64,000 bases of DNA from Fistularia commersonii (GCA_037954325.1 JBBMNZ010000030.1:2279501-2343500), one strand, 5' to 3'. Shown: positions 21,407 to 32,534, numbered from the stretch's first letter. Numbers and translations are program-made. Notes: a model not told the origin generated them from the letters alone.

Positions 21407-21612
21407 GTGTGTGTGCGTGTGTGTGTGAGACATCCAACCATTCACCTCCTCTCCTGCTTAACTGCTTTAAAAAAGAAGACTTGAAGAAATAAGATTAAAA
21501 ATCACACCATGCTAATGCTAAGCTAAGGAACCCTCCCTGCCCTTGAGCTGCTCTATTTGTCTGTTATCAAAATCTCAAGGTCGGCAATTCAAACTGTCCG
21601 AGCAAAGGTGTG

Positions 21613-21675
<63 letters not shown>

Positions 21676-21990
21676 GACATCCCATCATTCACCCCCTCTC
21701 TTGCTAAACTCTTTTAAAAAATGAAGACTTGGAGAAATAAGATTCAAAAATCACATCATGCTAATGCTAAGCTAGGGAACCCTCCCCGCCCTCGAGCTGC
21801 TCTATTTGTCTGTTATCAAGATCTCAAGGCAGGCGATTCAAACTGTCCGAGCAAAGGTGTGTGTGTGTGTGTGTGAGACATCCAACCATTCACCCCCTCT
21901 CTTGCTAAACTCCTTTAAAAAATGAAGACTTGAAAAAGTAAGATTAAAAATCACACCATGCTAATGCTAAGCTAAGGAACCCTCTGCCCT
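21056..21990. repeat. tandem array of 200-250-bp units, each holding a GT tract
   Basis: The unit starts GCTAATGCTAAGCTAAGGAA and passes through CTGCTCTATTTGTCTGTTAT, ATTCAAACTGTCCGAGCAAA and GGTGTGT(GT)n. It closes with GACATCCAACCATTCACC, CTTGCTAAAC, GAAGACTTGGAGAA and AAAAATCACACCATG. Unit starts lie near 21058, 21261, 21511, 21760 and 21960. The GT tracts vary in length (21361-21427 and 21611-21677 are longest), which explains most of the spacing differences. Confidence 0.95.
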
Positions 21991-23100
21991 CTGCCGTATT
22001 TTGAAACCATCGTTTTTAAATGTTGCATTTACAATCCAATAACAAAACCGCAAAAAGCCTCTTTTGAAATTCACGGCCCGAGGACGAGGGCGCCCGTTTT
22101 CTTTTTTTCTTTTTCCGCCTCTTTATAAATATTCAGGCCAAATCGATAAATCTGCGAGGGGAACAATAAAAGTAAAATAAATGAAATAAAAGAACATGGG
22201 GAAAACGGTGAATAAAAATAAATCATTCCTCAAAAGGAATAAATAAAAACAAAACCCATTTCCATTAGAGGGAAGAGGCCGTTTTTATTTTTCATTTCTG
22301 AATATGGAGCGGATTCATCTCCTGTGAGTGCAGCTCCGCACCGCCGTTTGTTTTTTTTTTGTTTTTTTTTTGCAGGCGCTGACGGCGGCCATATTTCAGA
22401 CGGGGCGGCGCGGGAAAAAAATCCATAAATACTTCAGTCGTAATCGTCCGCGGCCTGTCGAAGCCGCCGTCGCGGGCCGATCCCGTCCCGTGTGGAAGGA
22501 TGGGGGTTATTTTGGCGGGTGGGGGGGGTCTAATGAAGCGCGTCACGCCGCCCGGCGCCCCCTCCACATCCCGCCGCCCCTCCACTCGTTTCCCGCCCCG
22601 TCGGTTCGCCAAATGAAGAGTGATAGTTCTGTTTGTGTTTAGCTCGCTAGCCGAAGCTAGCCGAGGGTGTTGGGGCGGCGGCTCGCACCAAACGTTTAAT
22701 ACAAATTCAAAGCTGCTAGCATGCTACGCGTCTGCCGTCCTTTCCAGACCTGCTTTTCATGCGTGATCTCGCTAACAGGGTGGCGTCGGGTGTGTGGAGG
22801 CCCTAAAAATTATTTTCCCCTCCGCCCCCTATCAAAAAATCATCACGATGCTAGCGCTGTTAGCTCATGGCGGCGTCGGCAGGGAGCGGCGACGAGACCA
22901 AAAACACGCGAAGGTCTCGCGTAGCACATGCTACATGCTAGGTTGAGCTGATCTGATGCGAGGCAACTGTGAGGAAGAGGGGGTCAGGTGGCCCCTGACC
23001 TTTGACCCCACGGCCATCATGGCCTGTCATCCGAACAGGAAGGGGATGTTCTTCCTGAGGAGACCTTCTGCCAGTAGCCAGCGCACTTTTCTTCGGTACA
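21991..23100. other. unique DNA
   Basis: No gene recognised. 22130-22290 is A-rich. 22350-22650 is CpG-rich. GCTAGC words are frequent at 22640-22940. Confidence 0.5.
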
Positions 23101-23268
23101 GTTGTTGTTGTTGTTGTTGTTCTCTCTGGATGTCTTATTTGTGGATGTCTCGTGCTTTCGTCTAATTATCTCTCTAATTATATTCATATTTATTGATACT
23201 ATAACTGTTACGCTGCTGTGACAAAAGTATTTCCACTCTTGGGATCAATAAAGATTATCTTATCTTAT
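23101..23268 (+). mobile_element. LINE-like 3' tail with (GTT)n
   Basis: (GTT)7 at 23101-23120, then TGTTACGCTGCTGTGACAAA, AGTATTTCCACTCTTGGGAT, CAATAAAGATTATC and a short TTATC repeat. It matches the inverted copy at 12171-12310. Confidence 0.75.
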
Positions 23269-24094
23269 CGTTCGGAGCTAAATCATCCGTTTTATCAGCT
23301 GCAACATAACTTTGCAATTTATTACCGCAATTTATATTATTTGCATGACTTTTTCTTTTTTCTCCCGCCCGCCCTCGTGCTACAGTTGAACCGCATGCTA
23401 CCCTGACTTGCAAATAAAAAGTTTTTTGAATTTGCAAGCGGGAGGCTAACTCCGTCCCATCCAGGGGGAAGAGCACATCGAAAACCTGTGCGTGCGTGTG
23501 TGTGTGTGTGTGTGTGTGTCGGTCCTGAGACATCAGATTACCTCATCGCAGAGTGCTTGTCTCGCGGAGCCATCGGCCCGACACTAATCCTCCTTTGATG
23601 AGTCGAGCTTCGCAGGAGAAGCGCTGACATTTCGCACCGCCGCCCCTCGACAAACCCCGTCCCCTCCCGCCGCCACGCCACGCCACGCACCGACGGGCCG
23701 CCGCTCCGGCGGAGATGCACTTTCATCCCGACCTTCGGCGAGACGACGGCGTCGGATCCGGGCGGCCCGGCCCCGGATCCGGGAAAGAGGGGGTCAAACT
23801 CACGCCGCGGCGGGCGGGTGAAAGCGGCTTCCGACGGAGAGTCAATCGGGATTTAATCTGGTCGCTCCGCGCGTCAATGAGCAAAAAAAAAAAAAAAAAG
23901 ACAATTTGTTGTGCAGGCAGCTGCAAAATAAATGAGTTATAATCAGTTATTTTTGGAGGACGCTCGATATTCAGCCGGCCGACGCCGTTTGAGGACTTTC
24001 AGGATAAACGGCTCCCGGAAGGCAAGGAGATGGAAATCCGTCTGAGAGCAAGCAGGTGGAGGAACATCCAGGGAGGCGGAGGTGTGGAGGACTA
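23269..24094. other. unique DNA with GT array
   Basis: (GT)15 at 23488-23519; A17 at 23883-23899. CpG-rich from 23540 to 23880. No gene. Confidence 0.6.
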
Positions 24095-24345
24095 CTGGGG
24101 GTGGAGATGAAAAAGTTGGAGGAGTTTAAGAAGCTACAGTCCTTAGGGGGTGGAGAAGAAGGTCAGGTGTGATGATGGACCGTGAAAGGAAAGACGGAGA
24201 AGACGGGAAGCAGCAGAGATGAAGATGTGGAGGTTCTTCTGCGGGACTGAGGATCAGGATCGATAAAAAGTCAGACTGGGATGGTTTGGACATGAGGTGG
24301 AGGAGGGATGGTGGGCTGGATGGAGGTAGATGATCGGCTAGGTGA
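24095..24345 (+). pseudogene. LINE reverse-transcriptase C-terminal fragment
   Basis: Frames on the plus strand give, in order, VEMKKLEEFKKLQSLG (from 24101), WRRRSGVMMDRERK (about 24150-24190), MKMWRFFCG (about 24218-24245) and LGWFGHEVEE (about 24277-24305). These correspond to the EEFKYLGS, WxxxSGVxxDR, ElKMLRxxxG and LRWFGHV boxes in the C-terminal part of RTE-like LINE ORF2 proteins. Stops and frame changes separate the boxes. Endonuclease and catalytic YxDD regions are absent. Confidence 0.75.
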
Positions 24346-24461
24346 AGAAGAACAAGTAGAAGAAGAAGATTAGCTCCAGGTGGTTCTACTCAACTGCTAA
24401 ATTAGCATCAGCTGTGATGCTAGCCAGTTAGCTATAGCTCCAACTGTTTTGAAAACAGCAA

Positions 24462-24501
<40 letters not shown>

Positions 24502-25346
24502 GGAAACAACCGCAGCAACAGGACGGCGACGTAGCAAACGGCAATCAATCTGTGGCCGGAAAAAAACACGTGAAGAGGAAACGCGTCGGAGGAAACGGAT
24601 TAAGGCGTTGTGGGTCGCAGGAACCACGTGAAGCCGGTCGCCGCGACCAGGAAGTCACACGGCGCTGGTCGGCTAGATCAATCCCCTCCACACACTGCTT
24701 TCAGGAGAGCGGATCGCGTCAGAGGAACTTTCAGAGCAAAAACATCTTGGAAAAAAAAAAATAATAACAATAATAAGAGCGCAGCGGCGGCGAGGTTATC
24801 GATTCCCGTCCGCGGAGGCAGATGGAGAGGTGCCTTCAGGATCAGACAGGGGCGCGGGAAATAACACCGCCGCACAAAACACGCCATCGATCGGCCGGAG
24901 CGGAGGAATCCGCGTCCTCCTGAGAGCTTCACCTTCAGCTCCCCGCGACAACTCAACCCCTACGGCATCCGCCTGGAAATCTAACACCGCAGAAATGAGA
25001 CGCGGCCGCTAGCGCGCATAAGCTAGGCGGCGTTTAGCACGCGAACGTCCGGGCCGGGCCGAGAGACGGCCGCCACGTGGAAGCGAGGGATGTCACTGCC
25101 TCCCTCTGGTGCCGCGGGGGAAACACACACCTCCACCTCATCCTGCAGGAGAAAGAAGCGCTGCATCCGGAGGGGGCGTCCGTCCCGGGTCCGAGGAGAT
25201 TCGGGGTAAGAGGAGGGTTTTTTTTTTTTTGTTTTTTTTTTTCCAATGCGAGGCGGCGGCTTGGAGTGAAAGCAGAACCCGTTCTCCGCCCTCCGCCTGC
25301 GCCGGGTCGATAAGGTCCGGGGTATCGTGGAGGGAAGAAAAATACA

Positions 25347-25379
<33 letters not shown>

Positions 25380-25783
25380 GCCGCCTTCCCTCGCCTCCTC
25401 CTCCACCCCCCTGCTCTGCTCACCTCCGCCGACTATAATGACATTTGGTCACTGTAAAGAGCCATTACGGCGCCGTTCGCTGCGAGGAGAGAGGTGGTTG
25501 TCACGGTTACCTGATGCAGCAGGGCAGCGGCGCCGGACCATCTGCCATGCAAAAGATAGCTCGCCGCTGTGATGATGGCGACAAAAAAAAAAAACAGCCA
25601 GTGCCCGTCTTCAGCCACGTGTGTGTGTGTGTGTGTGTGTCGATGTCAAAGAGTGATGCTGAAACTAAATAAACTCAGCCATTAGGAGACACAGGAGCCT
25701 CAGAGGCCCCGAACCAGCCTGCAGCTACTTTTATTGATAAATAAAATCATAAGAAAGAGCGGGTGACTGGTTGTTCGTCCCTG
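24346..25783. other. unique DNA with three dinucleotide arrays
   Basis: (GT)17 at 24465-24499, (CA)15 at 25348-25377 and (GT)11 at 25619-25640. T-rich run at 25219-25242. No gene recognised. Confidence 0.6.
24465..24499. repeat. (GT)17 microsatellite
   Basis: Perfect GT array. Confidence 0.97.
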
Positions 25784-26112
25784 CACTGTGTGCACAGTTA
25801 TTAGGCAAGTTGACCAGATCATCATTTTATCCAAACTTCAAGCTGTATAAACTTGAATGCTTATTAGATTTAATGTGTATCTGTGTCATGTGAGAGGGTG
25901 CTGGTTCAGGATGTTGACACTCGATATCAAGGTGTGCATGATTATTAGGGAGATTCTTCTCCTCAGGAAAAATGGGCTGAAAAAAGAGATGTAACTGACT
26001 CTAAAAAGCCAAAAATTGTAAAAAGTCTTTCACAGGGATGCAGTACTCGGGGCGCGAACACAGAAACATCAAATGTTTTGTTGCAAATAGTCAAATAGCC
26101 TGAAACGGATGT
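25784..26112 (+). pseudogene. Tc1-like element 5' end and transposase start
   Basis: The terminus CACTGTGTGCACAGTTATTA then GGCAAGTTG is the end of a common fish Tc1-like element (CACTGCGTGCAGAATTATTAGGCAA type). A start ATGGG near 25970 follows. After a one-base insertion, KRDVTDSKKPKIVKSLSQGC continues to about 26040 and REHRNIKCFVANSQ to about 26100. This covers the N-terminal helix-turn-helix and linker; the DDE part is missing. It is a different Tc1 family from those at 1-430 and 13.5/19.7 kb. Confidence 0.85.
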
Positions 26113-26128
26113 CAATAGGAGGCTAACA

Positions 26129-26490
26129 TATATATATATATTTTTTTTTAATTTGTATTTATATTATTACTATTATTATTATTGTTTTTATTATTATTAT
26201 TATTATTATCATTAATATTATTATTGTTATCATTATCATTATTACTTTTATTATTATTACATTATATGATTATTATTACATATTATATTATAGAATACAT
26301 TATTATATAATAAATTATTGTGATATTATACATCAAAAAATTCCTTTGGGATAAATAAAATTGATCTTATTCTTATTCTTATTCTTAACATATATGCTAC
26401 TATTATTTATTATTTATTTATATCTTTAATTTTTATATATAAAAAATATATACACATATAATGAGTGTATACACACTCATATATACATAT

Positions 26491-26537
<47 letters not shown>

Positions 26538-26636
26538 TATATACCTTCAACCAGGTGATCTAACTAAATCAATATTCATATTATTGACTGGATAAAAGTA
26601 GACGACTTCCATCTGGGGCCCGGCATGGAGCTCCGC
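26129..26636. repeat. direct duplication, copy 2 (holds a LINE-like tail)
   Basis: Counterpart of 19946-20448, same orientation. It carries its own CA array (26491-26532) and an extra ACATATAATGAGTGTATAC insertion near 26455. Ends at GGCATGGAGCTCCGC. Confidence 0.92.
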
Positions 26637-26661
26637 ACAGCGGCGTAGAAATTAAAATGAT

Positions 26662-26662
<1 letters not shown>

Positions 26663-26702
<40 letters not shown>
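26663..26702. repeat. (CA)20 microsatellite
   Basis: Perfect CA array. Confidence 0.97.
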
Positions 26703-26704
<2 letters not shown>

Positions 26705-27065
26705 CTCAGAAACCTCTCGGGGGGGAACAAAATTGTGACATCTGTGTGCGACGGGAGGAAATCCCAGCGCGGCTCGGGCAGATCACAAGGTTCTTTAATG
26801 GTTCCATCCGTTCCAGATACGGCGTGTAAAGCCTGCGCCGTTCCTCCCCCTTTGTTTGCTGTCATCTATTGTGCTGCGTGCACGGCGGCTGTCAAAAAAC
26901 ACACACACACACACTAAAAAAACCCTCCTCAGCGTGCCCCATTAAAAACGCCGGAGCTGTGTCCTCGCGCGGCGAATAATGCACGGCAGCCACATCCAAT
27001 TAATATCACTCACAGCCCGAGCGGACGGCCCGAAGATGGGAGATTACAAGCTTCTATTGACAGCC
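26703..27065. promoter_or_regulatory. candidate conserved non-coding block
   Basis: Non-repetitive sequence with words such as GGTTCTTTAATGGTTCC, CACATCCAATTAATATCACT and CAAGCTTCTATTGACAGCCG, broken by (CA)8 at 26899-26914. No coding motif. The function is a guess from texture. Confidence 0.3.
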
Positions 27066-27225
27066 GTGTGTGTGTGTGTGTGTGTATGTGTGTGTGTGTG
27101 TGTTTTGTGGATTTTTTTTTCCCCACACTTGAATCAAGGGGTGCGTACGAGAGGATGTGTTACTTCACATTTATTACACACCCAGAGGAAACACGGCTTG
27201 ACACAAACACACACAGCGGTAAGTG

Positions 27226-27257
<32 letters not shown>
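27066..27257. repeat. two GT microsatellites
   Basis: (GT)n with one A interruption at 27066-27103 and (GT)13 at 27232-27257. Confidence 0.95.
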
Positions 27258-28194
27258 AGAACAATTGGGTTCCAAGAAGGTTCCTTCACAATCCATCACG
27301 GGTCAATATTCCTGATCAGGAAATAAGAGTAAGCAATCGGGTAAACAAGACGGCGTATTCCCACGCAAAAAACATTAAAGTCGTTTTTGGAAAAAAAACA
27401 AACAAATAAACTGATTTTAACACGTTTAACTGTAATTTCTTACGGTTTTTGCAGCTACTGTTCATTTCTATGTTTTTAAGAATAGCGATAACGCGTTACT
27501 TACATCCTGATTGGACGCGTGAGAGGGAGGGAGGGAAAAGCTCGGAAAACAAACGAAAAAAAAAAAAGCTGGGATAAAAGAGATGCGGTTTTTGCGAGTT
27601 CATGGGTTATTATTCATTAGTTTAGCTGGTTAGCGCTGCTGGCGAAGGATCCGGGCGGGGCTCGGACCTGGACTCGGGCCTGAGCCCGGTCTGCCTCCAC
27701 ATTCCATACGCTGTGGGAAATCTCTGAGCGACTCCAGCTGGCTCGGAAACGCCGTTACGCAACTTTTCCGACGGCGAACCCACAAAGAGGACGGGACCCT
27801 CCGGCTGCTCGCTTGTTTCCCACAGTCCCTCCCGACTTCGCCTTTCGCTCGGGTCACGGGGTCAACGCCCCGTCCCGGGGAAATCGCGGCGGAGCTGGAG
27901 GCGGGGCTTAACCCGCACCGGTCACATGTCAATCATAGCGTCGCCTACGCCGACCGCGGAAGCTAACCTGAATCGACGTGCCGACACGGGACTCGCTGCG
28001 CCCGCGGATGTTTTTTTGTTTTTTTAAATTTGCACAAGTGGCTCTCACGCCCGGCGCACTCCCCGCTCCCGCCGCAGCCGGGCGACCCCGTGTTCACGGA
28101 GAGTGTGCACTCTCAACACAAGAGTTGGGACTGAATATCGGCGCGAGGGCGCCCCCTGCAGGCCTGGAGGAGCAGCAGATAATAGATGTATGTA
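27258..28194. other. unique DNA
   Basis: No gene recognised. 27630-27960 is GC-rich with many CpGs. Confidence 0.5.
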
Positions 28195-28569
28195 AAATTA
28201 GAATATTGTGTTATTATATTATATATATTATATTATATTATATTGTTCTAAAACTAGAATATATATATATATATTCTATAAATATTATATTTTTCATATT
28301 ATTATTATAAAATTAGAATATTGTGATAAAGTTCTTTATCTTCTGTGATGCGATAAAAAAAAAAAACTTTTTCATGCTATTCTAATATTTTGAGATAGGA
28401 TTTTTGAGTTTTCTTGAGATGTAAGCCATAATCAGCAATATTAAAATAATAAAGGCTGGCAAGATTTTAGTTGATTTGTAATGAATCCAGAATGTATGAC
28501 ATTTTTGTAATTGCATTACAGGAGATAAAGAACTTTATCACAATATTCTAATTTTCTGAGACAGTCCTG
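28195..28569. mobile_element. Tc1/mariner-type MITE with disrupted left end
   Basis: The right terminus TTATCACAATATTCTAATTT then TCTGAGACAGTCCTG is followed by TA. Its inverse appears on the left as AAAATTAGAATATTGTGATA plus AAGTTCTTTATCTTCTG (28312-28350), giving inverted repeats of about 40 bp. The outermost left end is replaced by an AT-rich expansion (28200-28310). The interior (ATGAATCCAGAATGTATGAC) is typical of an abundant fish element ending CAGGACTGTCTCAG. Confidence 0.75.
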
Positions 28570-28589
28570 TAGACATAAATAAATATGTA

Positions 28590-28592
<3 letters not shown>

Positions 28593-28646
<54 letters not shown>

Positions 28647-28835
28647 GCACACATGCACATACACACACACATATAAACACACACACACACACATACACAT
28701 ACATATGTACAGGCACACACACACATACATATTCATGCATGCACACACACATACACACATATATATATATATATACATGCATATATATACATGCACACAC
28801 ACATACGCATATATACATACATACATACACACAGA
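28593..28835. repeat. compound (AT)n/(AC)n array
   Basis: (AT)26 at 28593-28645, then about 190 bp of mixed ACACAT/ATATAC words, largely alternating purine and pyrimidine. Confidence 0.93.
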
Positions 28836-28838
28836 GGA

Positions 28839-28890
28839 CGTGCCTCACTTGCCAATCTTGGAAAGAAAATAAATAAATAGATAAATAAAT

Positions 28891-28923
<33 letters not shown>

Positions 28924-28949
28924 GGTTATATTCATCTAAGTGAGGCACG
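28839..28949. repeat. inverted repeat enclosing (AAAT)n and poly-A
   Basis: CGTGCCTCACTT (28839-28850) and AAGTGAGGCACG (28938-28949) are perfect complements. Between them lie (AAAT)n at 28867-28902 and an A19 run. It could be a very small MITE, but no target duplication is evident. Confidence 0.7.
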
Positions 28950-29004
28950 CAGTTCCCCTGCCTCATGATAGGCATCCCTCACCAGCCATGAACCTCACCA
29001 CACA

Positions 29005-29032
29005 TCACACACGCACACGCACACGCACACGC

Positions 29033-29071
<39 letters not shown>
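29005..29071. repeat. (ACACGC)n-(CA)n compound array
   Basis: Four to five ACACGC hexamers followed by CA dinucleotides. Confidence 0.95.
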
Positions 29072-29078
<7 letters not shown>

Positions 29079-29589
29079 GACCCTCATTTATTGCGGGGGT
29101 GACGGACGTGCTAAACGAAAATCTGTAAAGTAGCAACCATAGTCTTATTTTATCATCTTTATGTATTCTAAAGCTTTATGACCTTCCCCAAACTCCTATT
29201 AACCTTCCCTTTATTTTTATAAACACTTTTTGCACTGTTAAAAGAGGAGTGATGGGACACGGATGTGAAACGGACGCCAGAGAAAGATGCTATGGCAGCA
29301 GAGCCAATCACAGCCCAGGATTCAGAACACCATGTTCTGATTGGTCGCCACCCTGGAAAATGGTGATATTACCATAAAATCAATTGAAATAATTAAATTG
29401 CCAGAAAAATTTTTTTTTTTAAAAAATCTGGAATTTTAATCCACAACGCATGCAATTTTATAACATGGATTTTATTTGAAATATGTAATATAATAAAACC
29501 TGTGTGTATAAAATTGTAAAAACTGCACCATCAGAAAAGAGAAAAAATGACAGCGATACCGTGGACCATGACGTGGCGAGGGACTACTG
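29072..29589. mobile_element. Tigger-like MITE
   Basis: Left CAGAGTAGACCCTCATTTAT then TGCGGGGGTGACG; right, inverted, CAGTAGTCCCTCGCCACGTC. The CCCTC and TGCGGGGGT words are those of Tigger-type termini. The element starts directly at the end of the CA array. No coding frame in 518 bp. Confidence 0.7.
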
Positions 29590-29645
29590 GACTGATTTTT
29601 TTTTCTTTTTCTAATGATGCCGGATAGACAGCAGGCTTTTGCTTT

Positions 29646-29690
<45 letters not shown>

Positions 29691-29977
29691 GCGTCATTGC
29701 ACATTAAAAATACGGACTGGTTTTAGGAGCGAGTACTGTGCGGCAGTAGCAGCGGTTATTCATTGTTAAATTAGCAAATATCCGATTTAAATGTATATTT
29801 ATTTAAATTATAGGGTACATTAACCCGACAATTATAGCCAGGTGTTTTTCCGAACAGGATTAGATAGTCGTTGCCAAGGGCAACAGCATACGGCAGGAAG
29901 ATCACGTCAGCTAGCGGTGCGTTGAAACACCCGCCGAACAAGCATTTTTTTTTTTTTTTTTTTTTAAATAAAACAAA

Positions 29978-30011
<34 letters not shown>

Positions 30012-30019
30012 CAATTAAG
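29590..30019. other. unique DNA with CA array and opposed T/A runs
   Basis: (CA)19 at 29649-29687. T21 at 29945-29965 is followed 14 bp later by A31 at 29980-30010, which can pair as a hairpin. Confidence 0.8.
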
Positions 30020-30405
30020 CAACGACTGGTTGAAATTGCCTGGTGATCCAATTAAACCCCGAATCCCCGCCGACCGCAGCCGGCCTCTAATGAGGTACAA
30101 TTAAACGGCATTAGCGCGGATTCCTCACGACATGCCTCCTCCCTGCCTCTTCCTCCGGGCGCGTCCCGCTCCGACTACCGGCAGAAAATAAATATGTGTA
30201 TTTGGAGTTGTTATTGCTGTTTAATTTACTATAATGAAAGTGCTAGCCGGCGCTGGCGGATGAGCCATTTTAATTTTAGGGCCGAGCGCCGGCTTGCATG
30301 TTAATTACCTCATTTGCATAAATCGTGTCACTTGACTCGGGATTCCAATTAAACCCTTGATTAATTGCTTGGGTGACCCGTTAAATAGAATCCTTTAAGT
30401 GGTTC
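30020..30405. promoter_or_regulatory. candidate conserved non-coding element (developmental-enhancer texture)
   Basis: Simple-repeat-free and dense in homeodomain and POU-type words: GATCCAATTAAACCCC, CTCTAATGAGGTACAATTAA, CATGTTAATTACCTC immediately followed by ATTTGCATAA (an octamer), then TCCAATTAAACCCTTGATTA. No frame has coding character. This is the strongest enhancer-like block in the window. Function is inferred from motif texture only. Confidence 0.45.
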
Positions 30406-30444
30406 AACAGGGCCATCGCCGCCTGTTGACATGTACACACATGC

Positions 30445-30446
<2 letters not shown>

Positions 30447-30483
<37 letters not shown>

Positions 30484-30756
30484 CGTGATGCACTCCGAGT
30501 GCAATTAATAAGAAGTTGCAGCGGGATGAAACCTGCAGAGGGAAATGTGAAAAATGAGGAAGGGATCCACTCACAGCCGAAGCGCACGCTCACCCATACA
30601 CACAAACACACACACATGCACCCCCAACACACACACACACACGCACGCACGCACGTGCACGCCCTGTCAGCTCTGCAGGCCTGCTGTCTGTCATTGGCGG
30701 TCAGGTCAAAGAGCTCGCCTCCAGCTGACAGGCTGATTGGGGGGGGGGGGGGGGGC
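30447..30756. repeat. CA arrays and G17 run
   Basis: (CA)14 at 30447-30474, mixed CA/GCAC tract at 30596-30660, and a G run at 30739-30755. Confidence 0.93.
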
Positions 30757-31159
30757 GTGCACGTCCGGCCTGCGTGAGTGCACGTCTGTTTATCCCAGAT
30801 ACAACATCAGTACCCCGGTAAATTTTATGTGCGTGTTTTAGCGCACGCATCCGAGTTGCGGTTACACACCGCGTTACATAAGATATTAAAAGTGAATTGT
30901 TGTTTTGGACGCCTGTGACGCCTCCGGTCGTCCCTGCTGGATTATAATCCAATCACCTGGTTCGGACCGTACCAACTGGGTGAATTTAGGGGGGGGGTTC
31001 GTCACGGAAACGTGTGTGAACTCCTCGTAGCCTTCCGCCCGCGAGGGGCTGATGAAACTGTTGCGTTTTGCTGAGTTTAAAACTCGTGATTAAATCTGCT
31101 GGCGTCGAAACCCGGGCGTCGGGCCTGCGGTCACGGCGGAGCCACGACTAGCTAGAGCA
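30757..31159. other. unique DNA
   Basis: No feature recognised. Confidence 0.5.
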
Positions 31160-31184
31160 GGTGTGTGTGTGTGTGTGTGTGTGT
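31160..31184. repeat. (GT)12 microsatellite
   Basis: Perfect GT array; a (CA) array in opposite sense lies 120 bp downstream. Confidence 0.97.
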
Positions 31185-31302
31185 GGCGTCAATCGGTCGT
31201 GAATCAGGGCGGAGGCAGCGGCTTTTGGGAGGATTAACGCTCGTCTGGAGGCGTTTAGATCTCGCGTTTGTCGTCCTCCGCTGTGATCTACTCCTCCTCC
31301 AG

Positions 31303-31305
<3 letters not shown>

Positions 31306-31348
<43 letters not shown>
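31306..31348. repeat. (CA)21 microsatellite
   Basis: Perfect CA array. Confidence 0.97.
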
Positions 31349-31350
<2 letters not shown>

Positions 31351-32534
31351 GACCCGCAGAGCAGAGATTCCTCTTAATTCAGCGGCAGTGAAAAGCAGAC
31401 AGTGAGAGCCAAGGAGGGCGGGGGGGGGGGGTTTGGCCATGAAGTTTATGAACAGATTCGCTGAAGTTGGCAAGAACAGCAGCTGCGACTTGACCCCCCC
31501 TTTCTTAATGGTCCGAGCCCTTCGCCCCCCCGCTCGCCGCTCGCCGCCCGCCATCTCCGTCTCAGTCTTATATCCCCGCTGATAACGTCACCGAAATATA
31601 GATTCGGGAACGAGGCCGGCCAGGTGACGGTTAGCGGCGAGGTTCCGGAGGAGATATAATCTCCAGGAAATCCCTCCCACGCTTCCTGGACGCGTGGACG
31701 AATCGCGGTAAAGATGGCGGGATGATTCGCGAGTCTTCGGTATCGCAGCGAGCGGAGGGCGGACGAGAGCCCCGGCTGTATTTCAGCCCTGCCAGCTTTT
31801 ACTCCGGGAATCTTAACATAACAATAGCGCGGCCGCTTCGGGGCCCTTTTAAGCCCCCCCTTCTCCTCCCGCCCCCGAACCATTTCATTTCCAGCTCTGC
31901 CGCTCTCTGAGTTCACTTACATTTTGGCTGCGCGTCGCCATGGCAGCGGACACTGGCCCTCGTGTCTGACTCAGACGTCTTCCAGAGCATTTGAACTCCA
32001 AGTGAGTCATAATGAGCCCCCACCCCGGCCGGCTGAAAATAGGCTCGCCGCTCCGAAACCACCCTTTCGTTCTGCGGCAAACTCGCCAACCAGACGGAAC
32101 CCCGAGTCCCTCCGGTCGCCCCGTCGGGCGAAATGAGGGAAACGCTCCCTTTCCCGCTCGGCGAGCTAGCTGGCGGGGACGGGAGGTTGTTGATACGTCG
32201 CACCTGGGCGATCGGGCAAGACGGCGTATCTCGGCGACCCTTGAACCCGTCGCTTCGCGGATGACGGCGTGTGTGTGTGTGTGTGTGTGTGTCATAACCG
32301 CCGCGGGGAAGGAGAGGAAACCGGCGAGCGATCGCAGTTCCGGCGCTCAGGAATAGCGCCGCCTCTGCAGGGGAAGGTCGACGGGTCCAGGGCCTGGATC
32401 CTCGGCGAGGAGGGGGCGGCGTTTGAAAAAACACGCCGAGGGATGATGGAATCGACGGCGAGGGCGGCGAGGACGAGGACGGCGATCCGGATTGGAGGAC
32501 GGGACCCGTGGACTCGTCACCGGGCGTCCAATAA
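31349..32534. other. CpG-rich unique DNA
   Basis: No gene recognised. The long minus-strand frames here are GC-rich low-complexity sequence interrupted by (GT)12 at 32269-32292. 31905-32060 is moderately AT-balanced and could be regulatory. Confidence 0.5.

Noticed and set aside
28516..28935. 139-codon Tyr/Ile/Cys-Val frame
   Set aside because: Pure product of the (AT)n/(AC)n compound array.
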